Source: an uncultured Flavobacteriaceae bacterium (GTDB lineage Bacteria; Bacteroidota; Bacteroidia; Flavobacteriales; Flavobacteriaceae). From it: DNA of 64,000 bases. Shown piece by piece: positions 53,554 to 61,261 of the stretch; the stretch's first letter is position 1, and each line of letters opens with the position of its first letter. The stretch is taken from NCBI GenBank assembly GCA_947500575.1, contig CANMSI010000001.1:372001-436000 (forward strand), given 5' to 3'. A program made the position numbers and the translations under genes. Below the pieces are notes generated by a model. The model did no database searches. It saw nothing but the letters and a program-made list of their open reading frames with translations, and had not been told where the DNA came from.

Positions 53554-54618
53554 ATGAACACATCTTTAAGTAATATAAGCATAGAAAAAGCTAAAGTATC
53601 GAAGATTGATCAGGTAGATTTTGACAATTTAGCTTTTGGAAGTGTATATACAGACCACATGCTCGTTTGTGATTATAAAAATGGTTCTTGGGATGCACCT
53701 AAAATTGTTCCCTACCAACCCATCACTCTAGACCCTTCTTCTAAGATTTTTCATTATGGCCAGTCTATTTTTGAAGGGATGAAAGCATACAAGGATTCCA
53801 ATGACGAAGCATGGATGTTTCGCCCCTTAGACAACCTAAAACGTTTGAATATTTCTGCGAATCGAATGTGTATTCCTGAATTACCAGAGGAGTATTTTAT
53901 AGACGGACTCAAAGCACTGTTACAATTAGAAAAAGACTGGATTCCAAAGACAGCAGGAAGCTCCCTCTACATTAGACCTTTTATTTTTGCTTCAGGGAAT
54001 GGATTCCATGCATCACCTGCAGATGAATACAAATTCATCATCGCTTGTGCTCCTTCTGGCGCTTATTTTTCTGGAAAAGTAAGTGTATTAATTGAAGAGA
54101 CATACTCGAGATCTGCCAATGGAGGTGTGGGATATGCCAAAACCGGCGGTAATTATGCGGGGCAATTCTATCCTACCCAATTAGCTGTTGAAAAAGGATA
54201 TAATCAAGTAATTTGGACAGACGACAATACACACGAATATATTGAGGAAGCTGGTGCAATGAATATTTTTATTCGAATCAATGACACCTTAATTACTGGC
54301 CCTACAAGCGATCGTATTCTTGATGGTATTACGAGAAAGAGTTTAATACAAATCGCAGAAGACGAAGGGTTAGAAGTTGCTGTTCGTAAAATTACGGTAA
54401 CCGAAGTAATCAAAGCTGCAGAGAATGGGAGTCTAAAAGAAATGTTTGGAGCAGGAACTGCTGCGGTTATTTCTCCAATTGCAAGCTTCGGATACAAAGG
54501 CACGGACTATGATCTTCCCACAATGGAAGACAGCTATGCTGTAAAACTCAAAAAACTTATCACAGATATTCAGTACAATAGAGGCGAAGACAAATATGGA
54601 TGGAGGTTTAAGGTATAG
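53554..54618 (+). CDS. ilvE: Branched-chain amino-acid aminotransferase
   Basis: PLP enzyme making or degrading Leu, Ile and Val. The 354 residues are the long bacterial form (BCAT class IV). FHYGQSIFEGMKAYK, RPFIFASGNGFHASPADEY, and the PLP Lys196 in YAKTGGNYAGQFYPTQ are seen. EEAGAMNIFIRINDT and ITGPTSDRILDGITR follow. It is cytoplasmic, monocistronic, and not linked to ilv or leu genes. The gene is preceded by an 89-bp divergent intergenic region. Confidence 0.96.
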   Translation: MNTSLSNISIEKAKVSKIDQVDFDNLAFGSVYTDHMLVCDYKNGSWDAPKIVPYQPITLDPSSKIFHYGQSIFEGMKAYKDSNDEAWMFRPLDNLKRLNISANRMCIPELPEEYFIDGLKALLQLEKDWIPKTAGSSLYIRPFIFASGNGFHASPADEYKFIIACAPSGAYFSGKVSVLIEETYSRSANGGVGYAKTGGNYAGQFYPTQLAVEKGYNQVIWTDDNTHEYIEEAGAMNIFIRINDTLITGPTSDRILDGITRKSLIQIAEDEGLEVAVRKITVTEVIKAAENGSLKEMFGAGTAAVISPIASFGYKGTDYDLPTMEDSYAVKLKKLITDIQYNRGEDKYGWRFKV

Positions 54619-54659
54619 GTTCTATATTACCCCTAGCTTTTAAGCAACAACTATTATTC

Positions 54660-54690
54660 AAAGCCGATTCTTTCTTTAGAGTCGGTTTTT
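54660..54690. terminator. Shared terminator of ilvE and MazG-like gene
   Basis: The arms 54660-54670 and 54678-54688 form an 11-bp stem with two G-U pairs, then TTTTTACTTTT on the plus side. The stop codon of the convergent gene (54689) abuts the right arm. Confidence 0.78.
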
Positions 54691-55075
54691 ACTTTTCAAG
54701 AATTCCCTTAATATCTGGCTTAAAATAATTAGGCCCTTTTAAAACTTTCCCATCTTCCCTGTAAATAGGTTTTCCATCAGCGCCTAACTTACTCATATTA
54801 CTTCTTTGGATCTCCTCAAAAACTTCTTCAATTTTATGCTGCATTCCATGTTCGAGAATAGTTCCACACAAAATATATAACATATCACCCAATGCATCCG
54901 CAACTTCTACAAGATCATTATTAGATGCTGCTTCTAGATACTCCCTATTTTCCTCGTCCATTAAATTAAAGCGAAGCATATTCTTACTCTCGCCTAAATC
55001 TGCTTTCATTGTTTCCGAAACTCCTAGACCATAAGTGGTATGAAATAATTGAACTGCACCAAGTTTGTTCTTCAT
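54689..55075 (-). CDS. MazG-like nucleotide pyrophosphohydrolase
   Basis: A 128-residue cytoplasmic helical protein of the MazG/HisE superfamily. The EEN-REYLEAASNNDLVEVADA motif contains the ExxE...ExxD metal site (LVEVADALGDMLYILCG). The C-terminal tail GPNYFKPDIKGIL is like a phosphoribosyl-ATP-type extension. It likely hydrolyses a non-canonical nucleoside triphosphate. It is convergent with ilvE and divergent from a small membrane protein gene. Confidence 0.85.
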   Translation of the reverse strand: MKNKLGAVQLFHTTYGLGVSETMKADLGESKNMLRFNLMDEENREYLEAASNNDLVEVADALGDMLYILCGTILEHGMQHKIEEVFEEIQRSNMSKLGADGKPIYREDGKVLKGPNYFKPDIKGILEK

Positions 55076-55116
55076 TACTATGTTGTTTTGATTTAACTTT
55101 GCGTAAAAATAGAGAT

Positions 55117-55305
55117 ATGTTTAGTACTGGACAATTGGTTTTTGCAGGTTTTTTTGTTGTTGCATTTATCCTTCTAATGATTTTCTCTTATCGAAAAGAC
55201 AAAAAAATGCATGCCAAGAATTATAAGGGCGTTAAATGGGTAGGGATTGTCTTTGCGACATTCATAATTTTTCTGTTTGTAATTAAGTATTTACTTAAAA
55301 ATTAA
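55117..55305 (+). CDS. Small membrane protein (62 residues)
   Basis: A 62-residue protein with two hydrophobic helices (about 3-22 and 43-60) joined by a basic loop (SYRKDKKMHAKNYKGVK). The loop suggests both ends face outward. A longer frame starting at 55009 overlaps the MazG-like gene, so the ATG at 55117 is preferred. No named family. It is in a run of small membrane genes that includes crcB. Confidence 0.6.
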   Translation: MFSTGQLVFAGFFVVAFILLMIFSYRKDKKMHAKNYKGVKWVGIVFATFIIFLFVIKYLLKN

Positions 55306-55385
55306 CATAAAGATTGTTTTCACCACAAAAATTAACCTTCTGACAACAATATTTAAGTTTCATCCGTATAATATAAGAAAAGACG

Positions 55386-55393
55386 TACTTTTG
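55386..55393 (+). promoter_or_regulatory. -7 element of small protein/crcB genes
   Basis: TACTTTTG (TAnnTTTG) 28 bp upstream of the ATG at 55421. No clear -33. Confidence 0.5.
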
Positions 55394-55420
55394 CGTTATA
55401 ATGTTATAAAACTACGATCA

Positions 55421-55603
55421 ATGGTAACTTTTTTAGGTATTTTCTTTATCCTCCTTGTAATCAATGGTGCCTTACTAATGTTTAGTTCGAATGGCAGCAA
55501 GGAGAAAGTTGGTCCTGCAGTAAAGGATGGGCTAGAGGCATCAGATGCTAAAATTTACCCAATAGAATTATTAGGTTCCAACAAGTATAAAAAAGCGATT
55601 TAG
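55421..55603 (+). CDS. Small single-helix membrane protein (60 residues)
   Basis: A 60-residue protein with one N-terminal helix (about 3-22, MVTFLGIFFILLVINGALLM) and a polar C-terminus. The ATG at 55421 is chosen; a TTG at 55391 lies on the -7 box itself. No family is known. It is 16 bp ahead of crcB on the same strand and likely co-transcribed. Confidence 0.55.
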   Translation: MVTFLGIFFILLVINGALLMFSSNGSKEKVGPAVKDGLEASDAKIYPIELLGSNKYKKAI

Positions 55604-55619
55604 TTCATACCTTTGAGGT

Positions 55620-55991
55620 ATGAAACAAACGTTGCTTGTTTTTTTGGGGGGAGGTATTGGAAGTGTATTACGCTTCTTGATAAGCAAGACCTTTAACAAT
55701 CATTTTCAAAACTTTTTCTTAGGCACTTTTTTAGTCAACATTATAGGCTGCCTTCTTATAGGCATTATCCTAGGGCTTTCCTTCAAAAGCAACTACCTCA
55801 ATCAAAATCAAATCTTACTCTTAGCAACGGGCTTCTGTGGTGGTTTTACCACTTTCTCCTCTTTCGCATTTGAAAATCATTCCTTATTAAAAGCAGGGGA
55901 ACTTTTTCATTTTTCCATCTATACAGGTTTAAGCATTGCAGTAGGCGTAGGCGCCATAGCCTTTGGACTCTGGCTTGCTAAATTAGCATAG
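55620..55991 (+). CDS. crcB: Fluoride channel CrcB/Fluc
   Basis: A 123-residue inner-membrane dimeric channel exporting fluoride. It has four helices. GGGIGSVLRFLIS is the N-terminal signature, GTFLVNIIGCLLIG contains the conserved Asn, and ATGFCGGFTTFSSFAFEN holds the Phe box and the Na+ site (GGFTTFSSF). It is normal length. No fluoride riboswitch signature was seen upstream. It sits after the 60-residue membrane gene. Confidence 0.93.
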   Translation: MKQTLLVFLGGGIGSVLRFLISKTFNNHFQNFFLGTFLVNIIGCLLIGIILGLSFKSNYLNQNQILLLATGFCGGFTTFSSFAFENHSLLKAGELFHFSIYTGLSIAVGVGAIAFGLWLAKLA

Positions 55992-56161
55992 GACTAGCAT
56001 CCGCCTATTAAGACGCTCCATTAAGGGTTTTCACTTTTCCATATTTTTCTTGATACCTCCTATCTAAAAGCGGGGTATTATTTCTGTTGGTTTTAAAATA
56101 TTTTCACACTACCCCACCATTTCTAAATTTCGAATTGACATTTTTTTCATTTATTAATAGA

Positions 56162-56259
56162 TAACCCTCAAAAAATATAGGGTTAAATTATAAATAATAT
56201 AAAAATGAATCTATCTACCCTATTTTTTTTAGGGCAGTATTCTTTTTAACATATATTTG
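56162..56259 (+). promoter_or_regulatory. glnB-amtB promoter with paired inverted repeats
   Basis: TAACCCT(N10)AGGGTTA (56162-56185) and CCCT(N9)AGGG (56218-56234) are two related inverted repeats about 50 bp apart. TATATTTG (56252-56259) is the -7 box, 25 bp before the glnB ATG. The second repeat overlaps where the -33 element should lie. Confidence 0.55.
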
Positions 56260-56283
56260 GCTCGATATAATAACAAACTAATT

Positions 56284-56622
56284 ATGAAAAAAATCGAAGC
56301 AATCATTCGAAAATCAAAATTTGATGATGTAAAAAAGGCATTGCATCAAATTGAGGTAAACTTCTTTAGTTACTGGGATGTAACCGGAGTAGGTAATGAA
56401 AAACAAGGGCATGTGTATCGCGGAATATCGTATAGCACCACTGATATTCAACGCAGGTATTTATCAATCGTCGTATCAGACGAATTTCTGGAACCTACCA
56501 TCAACACCATATTAGATGCAGCGTACACGGGCAACGTGGGCGATGGTAAAATCTTTGTTTCAGATATGATTGAAGCTTACAGAATAAGAACCAAAGAAAG
56601 CGGTCACGCTGGAATAAATTAA
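56284..56622 (+). CDS. glnB: Nitrogen regulatory protein P-II
   Basis: A trimeric nitrogen-sensing protein of 112 residues that binds ATP/ADP and 2-oxoglutarate and controls AmtB. It starts MKKIEAIIRKSKFDDVKKAL. The T-loop region is VYRGISYST (Tyr50 at the uridylylation position) and the C-terminal GNVGDGKIFVSDMIEAYRIR is the family signature. It is 26 bp upstream of amtB, so this is a GlnK-like partner rather than a general GlnB. The start is ATG 56284; a TTG-like extension to 56257 overlaps the promoter. Confidence 0.95.
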   Translation: MKKIEAIIRKSKFDDVKKALHQIEVNFFSYWDVTGVGNEKQGHVYRGISYSTTDIQRRYLSIVVSDEFLEPTINTILDAAYTGNVGDGKIFVSDMIEAYRIRTKESGHAGIN

Positions 56623-56648
56623 TAATACACTAACTAACGATTACAACA

Positions 56649-57938
56649 ATGGACGCAGGATTATTAACAGCAAATAACGTATGGATGATGATTTGTACCG
56701 CCTTGGTATTTTTCATGCATATGGGTTTTTCTTTTTTAGAAATTGGTCTTACAAGACAAAAGAACACAATAAACATACTTTTTAAAAACGTATTTATAAT
56801 ATGCGTTGGGTTACTACTCTACTATATAGGTGGATTTAACTTAATGTATCCAGGAGAGTTTAACGGTTATCTAGGCTTTGCAGGCACAGGAATTGGATTA
56901 GGAGACATGATAGATTCCTCTACCAATGCAGATGGTAGTCTGTATGCAGATGGAGGGTATACCTATTGGACCGACTTCCTTTTTCAAGGAATGTTTGCTG
57001 CCACAGCGGCAACCATCGTTTCTGGTGCAGTTGCGGAACGTATTAAACTTGGACCTTTCATGATTTTTACAATAATTTATGTAGGATTAATATATCCTAT
57101 CGTAGGATCATGGCAATGGGGTGGTGGTTTTCTTTCCACTTTGGGCAATGAAGTAAATGCAGCCGGTGAAGTAGTTAAAGAAGCTGGTTTTCATGATTTT
57201 GCTGGTTCTACCTTAGTACACTCCGTTGGAGGATGGGCAGCATTAATTGCTGTTTGGCTACTAGGCTCTAGAATTGGAAAATTCGGTGAAAACGGGAAAC
57301 CCAAAGCAATTCCAGGCCATAACATACCATTAGCCGCTGGTGGGGTATTAATCTTATGGCTCGGATGGTTTGGTTTTAATGGAGGCTCAGTTTTATCTGG
57401 AGATCCAGGAGGAACTTCTATTGTATTGGTTACTACATCCCTATCAGCAGCAGCTGGAGGAGTAGGCGCCTTTATATTATCTTTTATTCTTTACAAGAAC
57501 TTTGATCTTACCATGTTCCTAAATGGTATTTTAGGAGGCTTGGTAGGAATTACAGCAGGAGCAGATTTAATGTCGCCAAACGAAGCAGTAATCATAGGGC
57601 TACTTTCAGGAATTATTATTGTCTTAGCGGTATCCTTGATAGATAAATTACGTCTAGATGATCCAGTAGGAGCAATAGCTGTACACCTAATTTGTGGTAT
57701 TTGGGGCACACTTGCAGTTGGTTTCTTTGGAACAAAAGCCGGAGGAGACCAAATTATGTATCAACTAACAGGGATTGGTATTATAGGTCTGTTCTGCTGT
57801 ATAGCAGCATTCATCATTATATTCTTATTAAAAGTTACAGTAGGCATCCGAGTTTCTAAAGAAGAAGAATTAGAAGGATTAGATCTACATGAACACGGAA
57901 TGGACGCTTATTCCGATTTTAGAATGAACCAACATTAA
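56649..57938 (+). CDS. amtB: Ammonium transporter AmtB
   Basis: A 429-residue inner-membrane ammonium channel with 11 helices. GMFAATAATIVSGAVAERI and DFAGSTLVHSVGGWAALI hold the twin-His-type and Phe-gate residues. LWLGWFGFNGGS and FLNGILGGLVGITAG follow. The C-terminal tail is regulated by P-II (GlnK-like). It is cotranscribed with glnB. A hairpin follows, then a porin that may serve the same uptake. Confidence 0.97.
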   Translation: MDAGLLTANNVWMMICTALVFFMHMGFSFLEIGLTRQKNTINILFKNVFIICVGLLLYYIGGFNLMYPGEFNGYLGFAGTGIGLGDMIDSSTNADGSLYADGGYTYWTDFLFQGMFAATAATIVSGAVAERIKLGPFMIFTIIYVGLIYPIVGSWQWGGGFLSTLGNEVNAAGEVVKEAGFHDFAGSTLVHSVGGWAALIAVWLLGSRIGKFGENGKPKAIPGHNIPLAAGGVLILWLGWFGFNGGSVLSGDPGGTSIVLVTTSLSAAAGGVGAFILSFILYKNFDLTMFLNGILGGLVGITAGADLMSPNEAVIIGLLSGIIIVLAVSLIDKLRLDDPVGAIAVHLICGIWGTLAVGFFGTKAGGDQIMYQLTGIGIIGLFCCIAAFIIIFLLKVTVGIRVSKEEELEGLDLHEHGMDAYSDFRMNQH

Positions 57939-57954
57939 CCACCATTTATAGTGA

Positions 57955-57982
57955 AACGGAGCGTTTGGCAGAACGCTCCGTT
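57955..57982 (+). terminator. Hairpin after amtB, weak terminator or attenuator
   Basis: AACGGAGCGTT (57955-57965) and AACGCTCCGTT (57972-57982) form a perfect 11-bp stem with a six-base loop. The following TTATTCAT is a weak U-tract, so partial read-through into the porin gene is possible. Confidence 0.65.
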
Positions 57983-58059
57983 ATTCATAATCATTTCCAA
58001 TTTTAACTCAATACAATAATACTAAGCACCCCATACAGGGATATTTAAATCATTGAAAT

Positions 58060-59100
58060 ATGAAAACAATTACAACTACAAAGTACGCAAAAAATATAAT
58101 TTTAACGGCTTTATCCTTCTTTTCAATTACAACATTGCTGGCTCAGGAGGAAGAAAAAGAAGAAGAAAAGAAAGTTTCGGTAAGTGGTACAGTAGATGCC
58201 TATTACAGAACCAACTTAAGTTCCTCTGACGATGCCATTATTGGTACGGGAGAGGATGCAGTTCCACAAGCACCTGCTACCTCTTTTGCCAATGAAACAG
58301 GTTTTGCCTTAGGAATGGCCAATATTATTGCAAGCTATGAAGGAACTAAAACAGGAGCGGTTGCTGATGTTACCTTTGGTCCTAGAGGAAATGATGCTAC
58401 CGGCGGATTTAACCTAAATCAATTATATGCTTACTGGAATGTTACCGAAAAAACAACACTAACCATGGGTAGGTTTAATACTTATTTAGGATACGAAGTT
58501 ATTTCACCAGTAGGTAATTTTAACTACAGTACTTCTTATTTATTTTCTAATGGTCCTTTCTCGCATGTAGGTTTAAAAGCAGATTTTGCATTGTCTGATG
58601 ATTTTAGCTTAATGCTTGCTATTATGAATGTTACCGATGTAAATAACAACCTTACAGGAACTTATTCTGCAGGTGCTCAATTAGGCTTTTCTGGACAATT
58701 TTTAAACTTCTATTATGATGGAGGTGAAACCTTAGGTTTTGAAGTTGATTATACTGGTGGTTTTGATCTTTCTGACTCTTTTTTCCTTGGTATCAATGCA
58801 GCATACGCGGATAACGAAGGAAATGGATTTGCCGGAGTGGCCCTATATCCACAAATAGCGGCTTCAGACGATTTCACTTTAGGTTTGAGAGGAGAATATT
58901 TCAGTACCATCATTGATGGACTTGATGATGATCCTAGCGTTTTAGCTGTTACCTTAACAGGTAGTTATACGGTAGAAAACTTGACCATTAAACCTGAATT
59001 AAGATTAGATAGTGGTTCTGACGAAATATTCTTAGACAACGACTTAGCCGGAACAAAGAGTTTATCTTCTTTCCTTTTGGCAGCCATTTATTCTTTCTAA
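58060..59100 (+). CDS. Outer-membrane porin, BBP2-like, following amtB
   Basis: A 346-residue outer-membrane beta-barrel with signal peptide 1-28. After a short acidic/Lys region comes VSVSGTVDAYYRTNLSSSDD, a beta-barrel porin-2 start. Strands such as LTMGRFNTYLGYEVISPVGN and FLNFYYDGGETLGFEVDYTG follow, and it ends AAIYSF with a terminal aromatic. It likely admits small nitrogenous or other solutes across the outer membrane. Its place after glnB-amtB suggests ammonium or amine supply, as an inference. Confidence 0.85.
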   Translation: MKTITTTKYAKNIILTALSFFSITTLLAQEEEKEEEKKVSVSGTVDAYYRTNLSSSDDAIIGTGEDAVPQAPATSFANETGFALGMANIIASYEGTKTGAVADVTFGPRGNDATGGFNLNQLYAYWNVTEKTTLTMGRFNTYLGYEVISPVGNFNYSTSYLFSNGPFSHVGLKADFALSDDFSLMLAIMNVTDVNNNLTGTYSAGAQLGFSGQFLNFYYDGGETLGFEVDYTGGFDLSDSFFLGINAAYADNEGNGFAGVALYPQIAASDDFTLGLRGEYFSTIIDGLDDDPSVLAVTLTGSYTVENLTIKPELRLDSGSDEIFLDNDLAGTKSLSSFLLAAIYSF

Positions 59101-59139
59101 GAACCCAACTAAATTAGTTGATTATATCTATATCTTGAT

Positions 59140-59176
59140 AAGAAGAGTGTTAACATCCCGTTAGCGCTCTTCTTTC
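59140..59176. terminator. Terminator between porin and DUF1684 genes
   Basis: AGAAGAGTGTTAAC (59141-59154) and GTTAGCGCTCTTCT (59160-59173) pair over 14 bp with two G-U pairs and a five-base loop. A 15-bp palindrome CAACTAAATTAGTTG lies at 59106-59120, just after the porin stop. Confidence 0.75.
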
Positions 59177-59179
59177 CAT

Positions 59180-59830
59180 TTAGTTTGGAACGAAATTTTT
59201 TACGCCTGCCATTACCTTTAAAGGCAAATTGTTATTTCTGGGCACTATAGGGCATGAATACTTTTTATTATAAGCGCAGTAAGGATTATAAGCCCTATTA
59301 AAGTCAATAACAAGTATGTCTCCTTTCGGAATTGTTAAATCTATATATCTACCTCCTCCATAGGTTTCTTCTCCATTGGTATCATCTAAAAATGGTAAGA
59401 AGAGATAATCCATATATTCTTCTTGCAACCGTAACTCGGAACTTTGGTATATTTCTAATTCATATGTTTTTCCAAGCAAGGAAAAATGGGCAATTCCGTA
59501 AACCACCTCTTCGGACTTTTCACCTGTTGTAGTGGGCATCATAAAAGGTATTGCATCTGGTGTTCGAACCAATTTGGCCTCTACCCTATAGGTGGTATCT
59601 GCGTTGAAAAAATCTAATCCTTCAAAATTCTTCCGATAACGATCTGGCAAGGGAGAAGTCTCTGGATTCTTAAAACTGCTATTCATTTTCTGCTGAAACT
59701 CCAAAATGGACTGGAGCTTTTCTGAACTATTAATCATCACCGACTCCGCGTTCCGAACATGGTACTTTTTTTTATCTGCGCAGCTTATAAACACAAAAAA
59801 GAACATTAGAAGAAACCAGAAGCGTATCAT
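59180..59830 (-). CDS. DUF1684 lipoprotein
   Basis: A 216-residue lipoprotein (lipobox VFISC, Cys17). The DUF1684 domain contains DFFNADTTYRVEAKLVRT, IPFMMPTTTGEKSEEVVYGI, and LFLPFLDDTNGEETYGGGRY. The C-terminal motif is VIDFNRAYNPYCAYNKKYSC with conserved Tyr/Cys. Function unknown. The ATG at 59830 gives the lipoprotein signal; the frame to 59851 does not. It is divergent from the MFS leader. -7 box at 59849-59856. Confidence 0.9.
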   Translation of the reverse strand: MIRFWFLLMFFFVFISCADKKKYHVRNAESVMINSSEKLQSILEFQQKMNSSFKNPETSPLPDRYRKNFEGLDFFNADTTYRVEAKLVRTPDAIPFMMPTTTGEKSEEVVYGIAHFSLLGKTYELEIYQSSELRLQEEYMDYLFLPFLDDTNGEETYGGGRYIDLTIPKGDILVIDFNRAYNPYCAYNKKYSCPIVPRNNNLPLKVMAGVKNFVPN

Positions 59831-59848
59831 ATACTTAGATTTAAAACT

Positions 59849-59856
59849 CAAAAATA
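59849..59856 (-). promoter_or_regulatory. DUF1684 -7 promoter element
   Basis: Minus-strand TATTTTTG, 19 bp upstream of the DUF1684 ATG. Confidence 0.5.
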
Positions 59857-59876
59857 CAACAAAGGATTTTTTTTAC

Positions 59877-60033
59877 TAGCTTTGTTTATAAATCAGTAAG
59901 AAACATGCAAGTATTGTGTATTTTAAAGACCATTAAAACCTATTCTCCGAGAGAGGGTCGGTGCTTTTGTATTTAAAAAACTCACACTTTAAATTATATA
60001 AAAGCCCTGACAAAATTGTCAGGGCTTTTTTCA
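59877..60033 (+). promoter_or_regulatory. Candidate attenuator leader of MFS exporter
   Basis: Elements in order: -7 box TAGCTTTG (59877-59884); a 23-codon open frame (59905-59976, MQVLCILKTIKTYSPREGRC then FCI); segment GTCGGTGCTTTT (59957-59968) inside that frame; and an intrinsic terminator AAAGCCCTGACAA/TTGTCAGGGCTTT (60001-60028) with a T-run, 13 bp before the MFS ATG. The 59957 segment can pair with the terminator's left arm (60000-60011) in 11 of 12 positions, counting one G-U. That would form an antiterminator. It could also sit partly in a small hairpin, CCGA/TCGG (59947-59961). Confidence 0.55.
59905..59976 (+). CDS. Possible leader peptide of MFS exporter
   Basis: A 23-codon frame upstream of the exporter in the same direction. 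It begins ATG CAA GTA and ends TAA at 59974-59976. The product has three Cys and a Pro-Arg-Glu-Gly-Arg stretch. It covers the antiterminator-forming segment, so translating or stalling ribosomes would change which RNA hairpin forms. It may equally be a chance frame. Confidence 0.3.
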   Translation: MQVLCILKTIKTYSPREGRCFCI

Positions 60034-60046
60034 TTATACCCATTAA

Positions 60047-61261
60047 ATGAAAAAATTATACGCTAATTATATAGATTCTTTCCAAGGATTATCCAAAGAA
60101 GTTTGGTGGTTAGCCCTTATAACATTAATCAATAGAGCGGGCACCATGGTTATCCCATTTCTATCGCTGTACTTAACTCAAGACCTTATGTTCAGTCCAA
60201 CAAGTGTGGGTATCATTATGTCTTGTTTTGGGATAGGATCTATTATTGGCGCTTGGCTTGGCGGCATACTAACAGATGCATTTGGGTATTATAAAGTAAT
60301 GTTCTGCAGTCTTATTGCTACAGGAGCACTCTTTATAAGTCTTCAATTTCTAACAGACTATTGGTCTGTTTGCTTAGGTGTGCTTATTCTAATGATCGCA
60401 GCAGATGCCTTTAGACCTGCTTCCATTGTCGCTTTAAACGCCTACAGCAAACCAGAGAATAAAACCAGATCCGTTACACTTATTAGATTGGCCATAAATT
60501 TAGGATTCTCTGCAGGCCCGGCGATTGGAGGAATCATTATTAGTACCATAAATTATCAAGGCTTATTTTGGGCAGATGGCATCACCTGTATTATTGCTGG
60601 CACCCTGCTTCTATTGGTATTACAACCAAAGAAAGTTAAAGTTATGGATGAAATTAAAAATGAGAATCCGAAATCTGCCTATAAGGATATGCCTTATTGG
60701 TTGTTTGTAACCTCCATGATCTTTTTTGGATTTTCCTTTGTACAGTACTTCTCTACCATACCCATTTATTATAATGATGTTCATTCGTTAAGTGAATTTA
60801 AGATCGGTATTCTTTTAGCAATGAACGGGCTAATTATTTTTCTATTCGAAATGCCGTTCATAAGATACTTAGAAAAGAAATCTTGGTCTAAGATTACCCA
60901 TGTTATTATTGGATTGGTACTACTATGCATGAGTTTTGTGGTGCTAAATCTTTTTTCATGGGTGGGTGTACTTGTTGTTGGCATGCTCTTAATGACGATT
61001 GGTGAAATGATTGCATTTCCATTTTCGAATGCTTTTGCAATGGATAGAGCCAAACGAGGGAAACAAGGACAATACATAGCACTTTACTTCATTTCATTTT
61101 CAATTTCGCACTCACTAGCGCACTACTTCGGAATGAAATCTATTGAAGAATTTGGATTTGAGATCACATGGTATGGTGTTGCAATTACTTGCCTATTGGG
61201 TATTTTATTACTTTTACTTTTAAAGAAGATCCTAAAAAAAGAGCAAATAACATCTATATGA
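60047..61261 (+). CDS. MFS transporter, putative drug or metabolite exporter
   Basis: A 404-residue inner-membrane protein with 12 helices. Motif A is GAWLGGILTDAFGYYKVMFC; TM5 has GFSAGPAIGGIIIS, typical of drug:H+ antiporter group motif C. The ATG at 60047 lies 13 bp after an intrinsic terminator. It overlaps the DJ-1/PfpI gene by four bases (ATGA), so the two are translated together. The substrate is unknown. The attenuator-like leader supports inducible expression, as in drug-export genes. Confidence 0.9.
   Translation: MKKLYANYIDSFQGLSKEVWWLALITLINRAGTMVIPFLSLYLTQDLMFSPTSVGIIMSCFGIGSIIGAWLGGILTDAFGYYKVMFCSLIATGALFISLQFLTDYWSVCLGVLILMIAADAFRPASIVALNAYSKPENKTRSVTLIRLAINLGFSAGPAIGGIIISTINYQGLFWADGITCIIAGTLLLLVLQPKKVKVMDEIKNENPKSAYKDMPYWLFVTSMIFFGFSFVQYFSTIPIYYNDVHSLSEFKIGILLAMNGLIIFLFEMPFIRYLEKKSWSKITHVIIGLVLLCMSFVVLNLFSWVGVLVVGMLLMTIGEMIAFPFSNAFAMDRAKRGKQGQYIALYFISFSISHSLAHYFGMKSIEEFGFEITWYGVAITCLLGILLLLLLKKILKKEQITSI

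Noticed and set aside
54204-54503. 99-residue minus-strand frame inside ilvE
   Set aside because: Antisense to conserved ilvE codons; no start context or independent motif.
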